From Methylococcales bacterium (GTDB lineage Bacteria; Pseudomonadota; Gammaproteobacteria; Methylococcales; Methylomonadaceae): 9,732 bases of DNA. The notes under the pieces are model-generated. The model was not told where the DNA came from. It did no database searches and saw only the letters and a program-made list of their open reading frames with translations. Of this stretch, positions 1 through 5,648 are shown one piece after another. Within the stretch, counting starts at the first letter, position 1. Each line of letters starts with the position of its first letter. The stretch spans positions 1 through 9,732 of the forward strand of contig JAGLEW010000156.1 in NCBI GenBank assembly GCA_023144875.1. Direction: 5' to 3'. The translations under genes were made by a program, and so were the position numbers.

Positions 1-291
1 CAAGAAGGCTTGTGGGTGGTGGTTTTTCCTGAAGGAACCCGTACCGCGCCAAAAGAACATCATAAATTCAGTGCAGGCGGGGCGATGTTAGCGCATAAAA
101 ATGGCACCGATGTTATTCCCTTGGCACATAATGCGGGGCAAGTTTGGCCGCGTTACAGTTTTTTAAAATACCCAGGGACGATTCAAGTTAAAATTGGTGC
201 TGTGATTACCGTTGAAGGCAAAAAAGCCAGAGAAATTAATACCGAAGCCGAGCAATGGATTTCAGAGGCGATGAAAACGCTTGAAGCTTAA
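1..291 (+). CDS. 1-acyl-sn-glycerol-3-phosphate acyltransferase family protein (PlsC-like), 3' end only
   Basis: This is the C-terminal 96 codons of a gene that begins before the window; the frame is open from base 1, so there is no start here. The fragment has the PlsC/LPLAT signature FPEGTR at visible residues 9-14 (acyl-acceptor binding), then a conserved block with GGAMLAHKNG and a VIPLAHNAG segment that matches the family's last conserved motif. The catalytic HX4D box would lie upstream, outside the window. Family members transfer an acyl group to lysophosphatidic acid at the inner membrane during phospholipid synthesis. Many gammaproteobacteria carry several paralogues, so the exact substrate cannot be fixed from this piece. 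It converges on hemW across a 101-base gap in which I see no convincing terminator hairpin. Confidence 0.88.
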   Translation, partial: QEGLWVVVFPEGTRTAPKEHHKFSAGGAMLAHKNGTDVIPLAHNAGQVWPRYSFLKYPGTIQVKIGAVITVEGKKAREINTEAEQWISEAMKTLEA

Positions 292-392
292 TCAACGAAG
301 ATGTTTATCTCGTTTAAAGCGACTGCTAATATTCGAAGAGATGATTTGTTATTCGTTTTGGTTTCGCTTATCCCAAACTCAGGTTATCTAGG

Positions 393-1532
393 TCACTCAA
401 TTTCAGTGATAAATAGTTGCAATAAGGAGTCCAAAAAATTCCAACCCTTTTCAGTCAAAAGATAATGGTTTTGTTGTCGGTTTAAAAATTTTTGAGTGAT
501 GGCTATTGATAAAGCTGGCTCTAAGGTTGATAGAGGAAGCCCTGTCATTTTTTGATAATTTTCGCCTGAAAATCCTTGTTTTAAGCGTAATTGATTCATC
601 ATAAATTCAATGGGGAATTCTTCTATGGGAATAACGATACTTTGTTGGCGAATTTTTTCAAGATAAAGCGCGGGGCTTTTTAGTTTTGAGGTGCGATAAA
701 CTGTCTGTGGTAATTGTTGGCTGATTTTTCCGTGTGCGCCTGCACCTATGCCTAAGTAATCCCCAAAGGTCCAATAATTTAAATTATGTTGGCATTGAAA
801 ATCTTTTTTTGCATAGGCTGAAATTTCATAGTGTTGATAAGCTGATTTTTTTAGTAATTGTTGACAATGTTGCTGAATGTCAAAAATTAAATCGTCTTTG
901 GGCAATTGTGGTGGGAATTTATGAAAATAGGTATTTGGTTCTAAGGTTAATTGATACAAGGATAAATGGGTGGGGGCTAATATAATTGCTTGTTTTATAT
1001 CCTCTATTGCTTGGTCTAGTGTTTGTTGTGGTAGGCCAAACATTAAATCTAAGTTAAAATTATCAAAACCTGCGGATCGGGCAATTTCACCTGCTTGTAA
1101 GGCATCAGCTTGTGTATGTACTCGCCCCAGTTTTTTTAAATGGGCTTGATTAAAACTTTGTATTCCAATAGATAGACGATTAATTCCTGCTTGTCTAAAT
1201 GCTTTGAATTTTGCCTGCTCAAAGGTTCCAGGGTTTGCCTCTAAGGTGATTTCAGCCGTTTTTTTAATGGTTAATTGACGGGAAATACCTGCTAATAGCG
1301 TTGCAATACTGTCAGGCGATAATAAACTGGGCGTACCGCCACCAATAAAAATACTTTCAATGGGGCGGTCAATTTTAAATTGTTTTATATCAAACGCTAA
1401 ATCCGCTAATAAAACCTCAATATAGTCCGATTCTGGCAATACATTTTTAAGCGTATGTGAATTAAAGTCACAGTATGGACACTTTTGAAGACACCACGGA
1501 ATGTGTATATAAAGGCTTAAAGGGACAGGCAT
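393..1532 (-). CDS. hemW: Radical SAM heme chaperone HemW
   Basis: At 379 residues this is full length for HemW, the protein long misannotated as oxygen-independent coproporphyrinogen III oxidase. The family binds heme and a [4Fe-4S] cluster and is implicated in inserting heme into respiratory enzymes. The radical SAM cluster motif CX3CX2C is at C14, C18 and C21, within IPWCLQKCPYC. The SAM-binding GGGTPSL is at 64-70, an LEANPGT strand at 98-103, GIGAGAHG at 261-268, and the HemW-type HNLNYW motif at 249-254. True HemN has a different N-terminal extension, so HemW is the better call. The start codon sits just before the conserved LSLYIHIPWC, as is usual, but no clear Shine-Dalgarno sequence precedes it. 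The gene is divergent from the cold-shock gene and appears to stand alone. Confidence 0.93.
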   Translation of the reverse strand: MPVPLSLYIHIPWCLQKCPYCDFNSHTLKNVLPESDYIEVLLADLAFDIKQFKIDRPIESIFIGGGTPSLLSPDSIATLLAGISRQLTIKKTAEITLEANPGTFEQAKFKAFRQAGINRLSIGIQSFNQAHLKKLGRVHTQADALQAGEIARSAGFDNFNLDLMFGLPQQTLDQAIEDIKQAIILAPTHLSLYQLTLEPNTYFHKFPPQLPKDDLIFDIQQHCQQLLKKSAYQHYEISAYAKKDFQCQHNLNYWTFGDYLGIGAGAHGKISQQLPQTVYRTSKLKSPALYLEKIRQQSIVIPIEEFPIEFMMNQLRLKQGFSGENYQKMTGLPLSTLEPALSIAITQKFLNRQQNHYLLTEKGWNFLDSLLQLFITEIE

Positions 1533-1613
1533 AAAGGTTTTAAGAAAATCAAAGCGTGAAACTTTATCATATTCATTAGGGTTTTTAAAATAGCGATCTT
1601 AATTGAATGTTAG

Positions 1614-1657
1614 TACAATAAGCAGATCAGACTCAAACGTTAGAGTGCTGATATAAC
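1614..1657 (+). promoter_or_regulatory. Candidate promoter region of the cold-shock gene
   Basis: Two -10-like elements lie upstream of the cold-shock gene. TACAAT at 1614-1619 would place the transcript start near 1626, exactly at the base of the stem-loop described at 1626-1652. TATAAC at 1652-1657 is preceded by TG with one base between (an extended -10). It would start transcription near 1664, making the dyad an upstream DNA element instead. Neither has a good -35 hexamer at the normal spacing. I cannot decide between them from sequence alone. Confidence 0.4.
1626..1652 (+). promoter_or_regulatory. Stem-loop / dyad upstream of the cold-shock gene
   Basis: ATCAG-ACTC (1626-1634) pairs with GAGT (1643-1646) and CTGAT (1648-1652), with a single bulged G at 1647 and an 8-base loop centred on AACGTT. 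This gives nine base pairs. If transcription starts at the upstream -10 the mRNA would begin with this hairpin; if it starts at the downstream -10 the dyad is a possible operator. Cold-shock genes are known to carry regulatory 5' leaders, but this element does not match a leader I recognise. Its role is inference. Confidence 0.45.
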
Positions 1658-1686
1658 TTATGCGTTAATTTTAAGGAGTTTTCCAA

Positions 1687-1890
1687 ATGGCAATAGGCAC
1701 TGTAAAGTGGTTTAACAATACAAAAGGCTTTGGATTTATTGAGCCTTCTGAAGGCAGTGAAGATGTTTTTGTACATCATTCGGTTATCTTAGGCGAAGGG
1801 TTTAAAACTTTAAATCCCGGTCAAAGTGTTACTTTTGAAATTGAAACGGGTGAAAAAGGCTTAACCGCTGTTAATGTCACCCCTGCATAA
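1687..1890 (+). CDS. Cold-shock domain protein (CspA family)
   Basis: This 67-residue protein is the standard length of a single cold-shock domain, a five-stranded OB-fold that binds single-stranded RNA or DNA and acts in the cytoplasm as an RNA chaperone or transcription antiterminator. The sequence has the N-terminal GTVKWFN, RNP1 as KGFGFIEP (13-20) and RNP2 as DVFVHHS (26-32), so the aromatic nucleic-acid-binding residues are intact. The start is well fixed: AAGGAG at 1673-1678 lies eight bases before the ATG, the strongest ribosome binding site in the window. The gene is monocistronic, with its own upstream dyad and terminator. Whether it is actually cold-induced cannot be told, because many family members are constitutive, so I give no csp letter. 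Confidence 0.96.
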   Translation: MAIGTVKWFNNTKGFGFIEPSEGSEDVFVHHSVILGEGFKTLNPGQSVTFEIETGEKGLTAVNVTPA

Positions 1891-1903
1891 AAAATATCCA
1901 TTC

Positions 1904-1926
1904 AAAAAGCCCTTATCGGGCTTTTT
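1904..1926. terminator. Bidirectional intrinsic terminator between the cold-shock gene and the kinase gene
   Basis: AAAAAGCCC (1904-1912) pairs perfectly with GGGCTTTTT (1918-1926) around the loop TTATC. The GC core is followed by a T-tract on the plus strand, and the A-tract on the other side supplies a T-tract for the minus strand. It lies 13 bases after the cold-shock stop codon and 4 bases beyond the stop of the opposing kinase gene, so it can end both transcripts. Confidence 0.9.
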
Positions 1927-1930
1927 GTTG

Positions 1931-2494
1931 TTAACAGACTGAGCTACAAAATTTCTCGGCACTCATTATTTGAATGTTAAACCGTGCTTTTTTAGTAAAG
2001 GCGGAAAATTCCGAATCAACAACCTCATTTTTTACCCATTCGGTGATCGAATCAAGCTTATCAGCAGCAGGGGTTGATTTTATAAGCGTTAAATGACTTG
2101 CCTGTATTGTCATTGAAAGCCACGCGGCTAAACTGTCTGAAGTAATATTCCAATTAGCACCAATACCTGCTTGATTTAATTCTTGTATTTTGGGTAACCA
2201 TATAATAGGTTGCTGACCTACTTGAGATTTAATTGCAGCAACCGACTCTAAACATTGAAACGTAGGCTGAAGCCCTTTAAATAATAACGCCATTTGTTGC
2301 ATTGCTAAAATAGCCATTTCATGAGCGATTGTTTCATTAAAATGCCATTTTTTTTGAGTCTGACGAACCTGATCGGCAAAAACACCCCCGCCCGCAACAA
2401 TAACAAGGTTAGACGGCATTTTATGGATAGTTTCTAAACACTGAGTGAGTTTGTTTGATTTTTCCAAACTACCGCCTAGTTTAATCACCTGCAT
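1931..2494 (-). CDS. Amino acid kinase family protein, MfnE-like (C1-cofactor biosynthesis candidate)
   Basis: This 187-residue protein belongs to the amino-acid-kinase/UMP-kinase fold. It shows VIKLGGSL (3-10, phosphate-binding strand-loop), AGGGVFADQVR (34-44) and NITSDSLAAWL (116-126), followed by a LIKST strand (137-141). It is shorter than glutamate, aspartate or uridylate kinases, but the length and motif layout fit MfnE. MfnE phosphorylates the hydroxymethyl group of an aminomethylfuran phosphate during methanofuran synthesis. Methylotrophic bacteria carry a related kinase for the tetrahydromethanopterin/methylofuran C1 pathway, so that role is the best inference; the substrate is not shown by the sequence. 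The start ATG overlaps the stop of the upstream patatin gene (TAATG, one shared base) and has only an A-rich stretch before it instead of a Shine-Dalgarno sequence, suggesting translational coupling. Confidence 0.72.
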   Translation of the reverse strand: MQVIKLGGSLEKSNKLTQCLETIHKMPSNLVIVAGGGVFADQVRQTQKKWHFNETIAHEMAILAMQQMALLFKGLQPTFQCLESVAAIKSQVGQQPIIWLPKIQELNQAGIGANWNITSDSLAAWLSMTIQASHLTLIKSTPAADKLDSITEWVKNEVVDSEFSAFTKKARFNIQIMSAEKFCSSVC

Positions 2495-4245
2495 TATTTT
2501 TTTAATTTAGAGACGCGTCCATAGGCTAGATAAATGGGATTGCATATGAGTAAATACAGCATAATCAACAAGCCCCCCCAACAAAAAACCAGCCCTCGAA
2601 TCACTGACCGTATTAGGTGAATCAATCGGTAGGGGTATTTTAAAAAGGGAAAAAAGCGAATGCCTTTAAACATTAATTTATCAATCACCCACAGTGACAA
2701 TAAAATGGCCAGCGGGTAAACAGGAATCGAACTGGTGGCAATATTCATTAAGAAAGGCCAGCATTGATACATCAGCCATGCGATAGCAAAAATAATGGGA
2801 ATCCAAAGCCAAGCAAATACTTTTAATACTTTGCCAAAGGTTAATTGCGCAATATCAAGTTGTTTTAAATACTGAGGCGTGGGGTTTTCCATCCAATAAG
2901 CAACTTTATTAAATCGCCACTCGTGTTGAGCATCTATTTTCTTTTTATTTTCATCCGTAGAAAATATTTTTAAATCCTTAGCGCTCATTAAATAGCCATC
3001 ACGCATTAAGGAGTAGGCTTCAACTTCGGTAAATGCGTCTAAATCAGTTCGCATTCTCGCCAATTTTTCTTGTACTTTGGGCGAAACCCCAAAGGATTCT
3101 GTTTTAGGTGGGGTAATTTTATCGCGTTCAGCGGGTTTATTGTCTTCATTAATCCAGCTAATTTCACGAATGCTTAACCCTTTTCGTAAATCCATAAAAG
3201 CGATTTTAGAATCATCGCGTATTTTTTCAATCAGATGCAACAGGACTTCACTGCGCGCACGGTCTTGTAAAATTTCACTGACTCGTAAAAAAGATGAAAT
3301 AGCACTGGAATCAATTTGATTTTCAATCCCCATTTGTCCTGAGGCATCACTGATGACAAATTGTGTGCAATTATTATCTAACAACGCTTCCGTACCCTGA
3401 TTATCAAAGACCCCGCCATCGACTAACAATGGTAAAACGGACTCTTTTTTGTCACGATCATAATACAAGCCTTTGATGGCAAGGGGCGCAAATAAACCGG
3501 GGACGGAGGCAGACGCTGCGACGGCATAGCCTAGAGGGAATCTTTGTTGGCGTTTCACCATGCTTTTATAGCCATTACGCGCTCTGCGTAAGCGAATCGG
3601 TTTTTTATCCACATCAATAAATTTAGTCGTATTTTCATTGTAACGGCCATTGGGTGGTTCCCCCATTGTTTGTGCGGTAAATTGCCAATTACGACCACTG
3701 TTTAAGGTGGTTGCATTAATCACCAACGTAGGCACTTTGGCACGTCGAAAGGCATTGTGTTTTTTAGGGCTAAAATATTGGGGACTTTCAGGCGGATAAA
3801 TTTTTAATTCTTGCATTTCAACGGGGGTATTTAACGTACTAATGACCGTTTGATAGAGTAATTTATTATAGAGCTCCGCAATGCGATTACTGCGTGAATA
3901 ATTAGGGCTGACAATCATGTAAAAATTTTTGAAAATATTCTTAAAGGTTGTCAGGCGAATGTTTTTTTCAGTTGCTCTTAAAAAATCAAATTCAATCCTA
4001 CTGATAATATCCACGTAATCTTGATCGGTAATATATTCATCTGTTTTACTTTCTAACAGTTTTTTAACATGTAAATAATACAAAGCGCCAATAATTGAAC
4101 CACCTGAGACGGTAGAAATAACTTCGACAGAACGTAACAATCCTTGTTCTGCCATTTGCGCTAAAATGCCGATATGAAAAAAAGAGGCTCTAAACCCTCC
4201 ACCTGAAAAGGCGAGACCTAGTTTTTCGGACGACTGAGTTGACAT
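2494..4245 (-). CDS. Patatin-like phospholipase with C-terminal transmembrane segments
   Basis: This is a 583-residue protein with a patatin (serine-aspartate acyl hydrolase) domain in the N-terminal half. The oxyanion-hole loop SGGGFRAS is at 14-21. The nucleophile elbow STVSGGS (44-50) has S47 as the likely catalytic serine, with threonine in place of the first glycine of GxSxG. The catalytic aspartate is D276 in the VDGGVFDNQG block, and ASASVPGLFAPL (244-255) is another family block. A middle region with RTDLDAF and EAYSLMRDGY (about 399-418) is also seen in long bacterial patatins. The C-terminus has three hydrophobic segments, roughly 474-494, 500-522 and 551-571, so the enzyme is probably anchored in the inner membrane with a cytoplasmic catalytic domain. 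There is no signal peptide. AGGAG (4251-4255 on the minus strand) precedes the ATG and supports this start. It is first in a two-gene operon with the kinase. Its lipid substrate is unknown. Confidence 0.88.
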   Translation of the reverse strand: MSTQSSEKLGLAFSGGGFRASFFHIGILAQMAEQGLLRSVEVISTVSGGSIIGALYYLHVKKLLESKTDEYITDQDYVDIISRIEFDFLRATEKNIRLTTFKNIFKNFYMIVSPNYSRSNRIAELYNKLLYQTVISTLNTPVEMQELKIYPPESPQYFSPKKHNAFRRAKVPTLVINATTLNSGRNWQFTAQTMGEPPNGRYNENTTKFIDVDKKPIRLRRARNGYKSMVKRQQRFPLGYAVAASASVPGLFAPLAIKGLYYDRDKKESVLPLLVDGGVFDNQGTEALLDNNCTQFVISDASGQMGIENQIDSSAISSFLRVSEILQDRARSEVLLHLIEKIRDDSKIAFMDLRKGLSIREISWINEDNKPAERDKITPPKTESFGVSPKVQEKLARMRTDLDAFTEVEAYSLMRDGYLMSAKDLKIFSTDENKKKIDAQHEWRFNKVAYWMENPTPQYLKQLDIAQLTFGKVLKVFAWLWIPIIFAIAWLMYQCWPFLMNIATSSIPVYPLAILLSLWVIDKLMFKGIRFFPFLKYPYRLIHLIRSVIRGLVFCWGGLLIMLYLLICNPIYLAYGRVSKLKK

Positions 4246-4278
4246 GTATGCTCCTGAACATTTAATTTTGTGAAAAAT

Positions 4279-4284
4279 AGTGTA
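4279..4284 (-). promoter_or_regulatory. Candidate -10 element for the patatin-kinase operon
   Basis: On the minus strand TACACT occurs here, 33 bases before the patatin start codon, with TATGC immediately upstream. It is a reasonable sigma-70 -10 hexamer and leaves room for the AGGAG ribosome binding site in the leader. No convincing -35 hexamer is seen at 16-18 bases, so the call is tentative. The same 76-base gap must also hold the promoter of the divergent rsmJ. Confidence 0.4.
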
Positions 4285-4321
4285 GCATAAGCCTTTGTTT
4301 TTAAGCTTTTAAAATTTATTT

Positions 4322-5101
4322 ATGGATAATCAACCCTTTGTTTTACCATCTAAGTTTGCGGTGCTTATTTCAGAAGGTGAGGCCATTGAATCCCTGCAAA
4401 AATTGGCAAAAAAATTACAAGTTCCTTTGTTTGAATCTGTTAAAAACAACCTTTCCATCGAATATTTTTTAAGTTATCAAAATAATATCTTAGTACTGGT
4501 TGATAAAAACACCCCCAATAAACAGGGGATAAGCGTTAATATTGCTCCACGCTCAGGGGAGCAACACTCGTACCCTGCGCCAAAACACAATGATTTAGCC
4601 AAAGCCATTGGGCGGCAAACAAATACCGTTATTGATGTCACTACAGGCTGGGGACAGGATGCGCTTGCCTTATTTAGGATGGGTTATGAGGTTGAATGTT
4701 TTGAACGTTCTCCTATGATGAGTGCTTTACTGGAGGATGGTTTTTTACGGTTAACGCAAACAAAGTGGGTACAAATACGTCAACTTAGTGCCCCAAAACT
4801 CACCCAAGGGAATGCCATTAATTTATTAGGTAATCTTCAAACAATCCCTGATTGTATTTATTTAGACCCTATGTTTCCTCCAAAACGTAAAAAATCCGCC
4901 TTAGCTAAAAAGTCCATTCAAATTTTGCAACAGGTATTAGGGCAGGATGAGGATAAACAACAATTATTTGAGATGGCTATGCGAATTACGGGGAAACGTG
5001 TGGTAGTCAAAAGCCCTTTATATGCCGAGCCTTTAGGGGAAAAACCGCCCATGTGTTTTAAGGGTAAACTGGTGCGTTACGATGTTTATTTGAAATCTTA
5101 A
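4322..5101 (+). CDS. rsmJ: 16S rRNA (guanine(1516)-N(2))-methyltransferase RsmJ
   Basis: This 259-residue protein is the normal length for RsmJ (formerly YhiQ), which uses S-adenosylmethionine to methylate N2 of G1516 in 16S rRNA. The Rossmann SAM-binding motif I is VIDVTTGWGQDA at 103-114, where the family usually has a D-A-T-A-G-L-G-type loop. Acidic motif II lies around CFERSP (126-131), followed by the family block ALLEDG (135-140). The catalytic motif IV is LDPMFP (181-186), followed by the basic KRKKSALAKK (188-197) typical of RsmJ. A VVVKSPLYAE block (227-236) near the C-terminus is also typical. No Shine-Dalgarno sequence precedes the ATG. A TAAAAT at 4310-4315 is spaced so that transcription could begin at the start codon itself. 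The gene is divergent from the patatin operon and followed by an independent promoter. Confidence 0.93.
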   Translation: MDNQPFVLPSKFAVLISEGEAIESLQKLAKKLQVPLFESVKNNLSIEYFLSYQNNILVLVDKNTPNKQGISVNIAPRSGEQHSYPAPKHNDLAKAIGRQTNTVIDVTTGWGQDALALFRMGYEVECFERSPMMSALLEDGFLRLTQTKWVQIRQLSAPKLTQGNAINLLGNLQTIPDCIYLDPMFPPKRKKSALAKKSIQILQQVLGQDEDKQQLFEMAMRITGKRVVVKSPLYAEPLGEKPPMCFKGKLVRYDVYLKS

Positions 5102-5122
5102 ACCATACCTTAGCCCATTAAT

Positions 5123-5131
5123 TGTTATAAT
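5123..5131 (+). promoter_or_regulatory. Extended -10 promoter of the small exported-protein gene
   Basis: TGTTATAAT is a perfect extended -10 element (TG, one base, TATAAT). It starts 21 bases after the rsmJ stop codon and would give a transcript start near 5138, with a leader of about 37 bases carrying AAGGAT at 5161-5166. No good -35 is present, as is common for extended -10 promoters. It suggests the small gene is transcribed independently of rsmJ. Confidence 0.62.
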
Positions 5132-5174
5132 CAAAGTTTGTATTCTCGTAACTTTCCTTTAAGGATCAAAAATC

Positions 5175-5567
5175 ATGAAAAAATCCAGTACCTTACTGCC
5201 TATGTTGGCGTTAGTTCTGAGCGCTTCTTTTGTTCACGCAGCAGAGGATATTAAACTTAAAGATAATTCGTCCATTCTGGGAAAATGGAAGTTATACGCG
5301 GAAGCACCCGCTTTACATAAAGAAAAAAAACCCGTTAATATTCTTTGGGATTTTAAAAAAGATGGGACAATCATGACCTCTGCAAAAGACACTCGTGCAA
5401 GAACGCGTGAAATGTCGATTCAGTTAAAATATTCGGTGGTTGATGGTGCCATTAAAAAACAAAGCACACCGGGTCGAGAAAAATATGAAACTTGCCGTGT
5501 TATTGAGAAAAAAGGCAAGGGAATGGTTTTAAAATGTAAATATTTATATTTTTTCTTAAAACGATAA
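5175..5567 (+). CDS. Small exported protein of unknown function, possibly lipocalin-like
   Basis: I do not recognise this 130-residue protein. It has a clear Sec signal peptide: MKK, a hydrophobic core at about 6-20, and a VHA-A cleavage site near residue 22, leaving a mature protein of about 108 residues for the periplasm. The cleavage site has no lipobox cysteine. The mature part is lysine-rich and basic. It reads as alternating short strands: LGKWKLY (35-41), ILWDFKKDGTI (56-66), IQLKYSVVDGAI (82-93) and MVLKCKYLYFFL (117-128). A GxW near the start and a W-x-F-x-x-D-G turn are seen in small lipocalin-like domains, which is inference only. C107 and C121 could form a disulfide. The start is supported by AAGGAT eight bases upstream and by the signal peptide. 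The gene has its own extended -10 promoter and is followed after 15 bases by a strong hairpin, so it looks monocistronic. Confidence 0.82.
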   Translation: MKKSSTLLPMLALVLSASFVHAAEDIKLKDNSSILGKWKLYAEAPALHKEKKPVNILWDFKKDGTIMTSAKDTRARTREMSIQLKYSVVDGAIKKQSTPGREKYETCRVIEKKGKGMVLKCKYLYFFLKR

Positions 5568-5582
5568 TTTATTTGCTTGTTT

Positions 5583-5609
5583 TCAGCTCTCAAACCTTTT
5601 GAGGGCTGA
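5583..5609. terminator. Strong 12-bp hairpin after the exported-protein gene, atypical terminator
   Basis: TCAGCTCTCAAA (5583-5594) pairs with TTTGAGGGCTGA (5598-5609) over twelve positions, one being a G-U pair in RNA, around a three-base loop CCT. It begins 15 bases after the stop codon, a normal place for a terminator. However, the expected T-tract is missing: the next bases are CTTATACC and the first run of T is at 5631-5637, 21 bases further. It may be a weak or factor-assisted terminator, or a 3' stabilising hairpin. Confidence 0.5.
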
Positions 5610-5648
5610 CTTATACCTAATAAACCTTGATTTTTTTGAGATTTAACT

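Noticed and set aside
292..392. Search for a terminator in the convergent gap between the acyltransferase gene and hemW
   Set aside because: Only short or widely separated complementary pieces were found, such as AGAT/ATCT; no stem with a T-tract could be supported.
734..985. Open frame of 83 codons on the plus strand inside hemW
   Set aside because: It lies wholly opposite a well-supported HemW coding sequence, has no recognisable domain or ribosome binding site, and reads as the antisense shadow of hemW.
3077..3319. Open frame of 80 codons on the plus strand inside the patatin gene
   Set aside because: It is the antisense shadow of the patatin coding region, with low-complexity Ser/Leu/Arg content and no promoter or ribosome binding site.
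2494..4245. Patatin gene as an anti-phage (CapV-type CBASS effector) component
   Set aside because: There is no cyclic-nucleotide synthase or other defence gene nearby, the neighbours are metabolic or housekeeping, and the membrane-anchored C-terminus fits a lipid-metabolism enzyme better.
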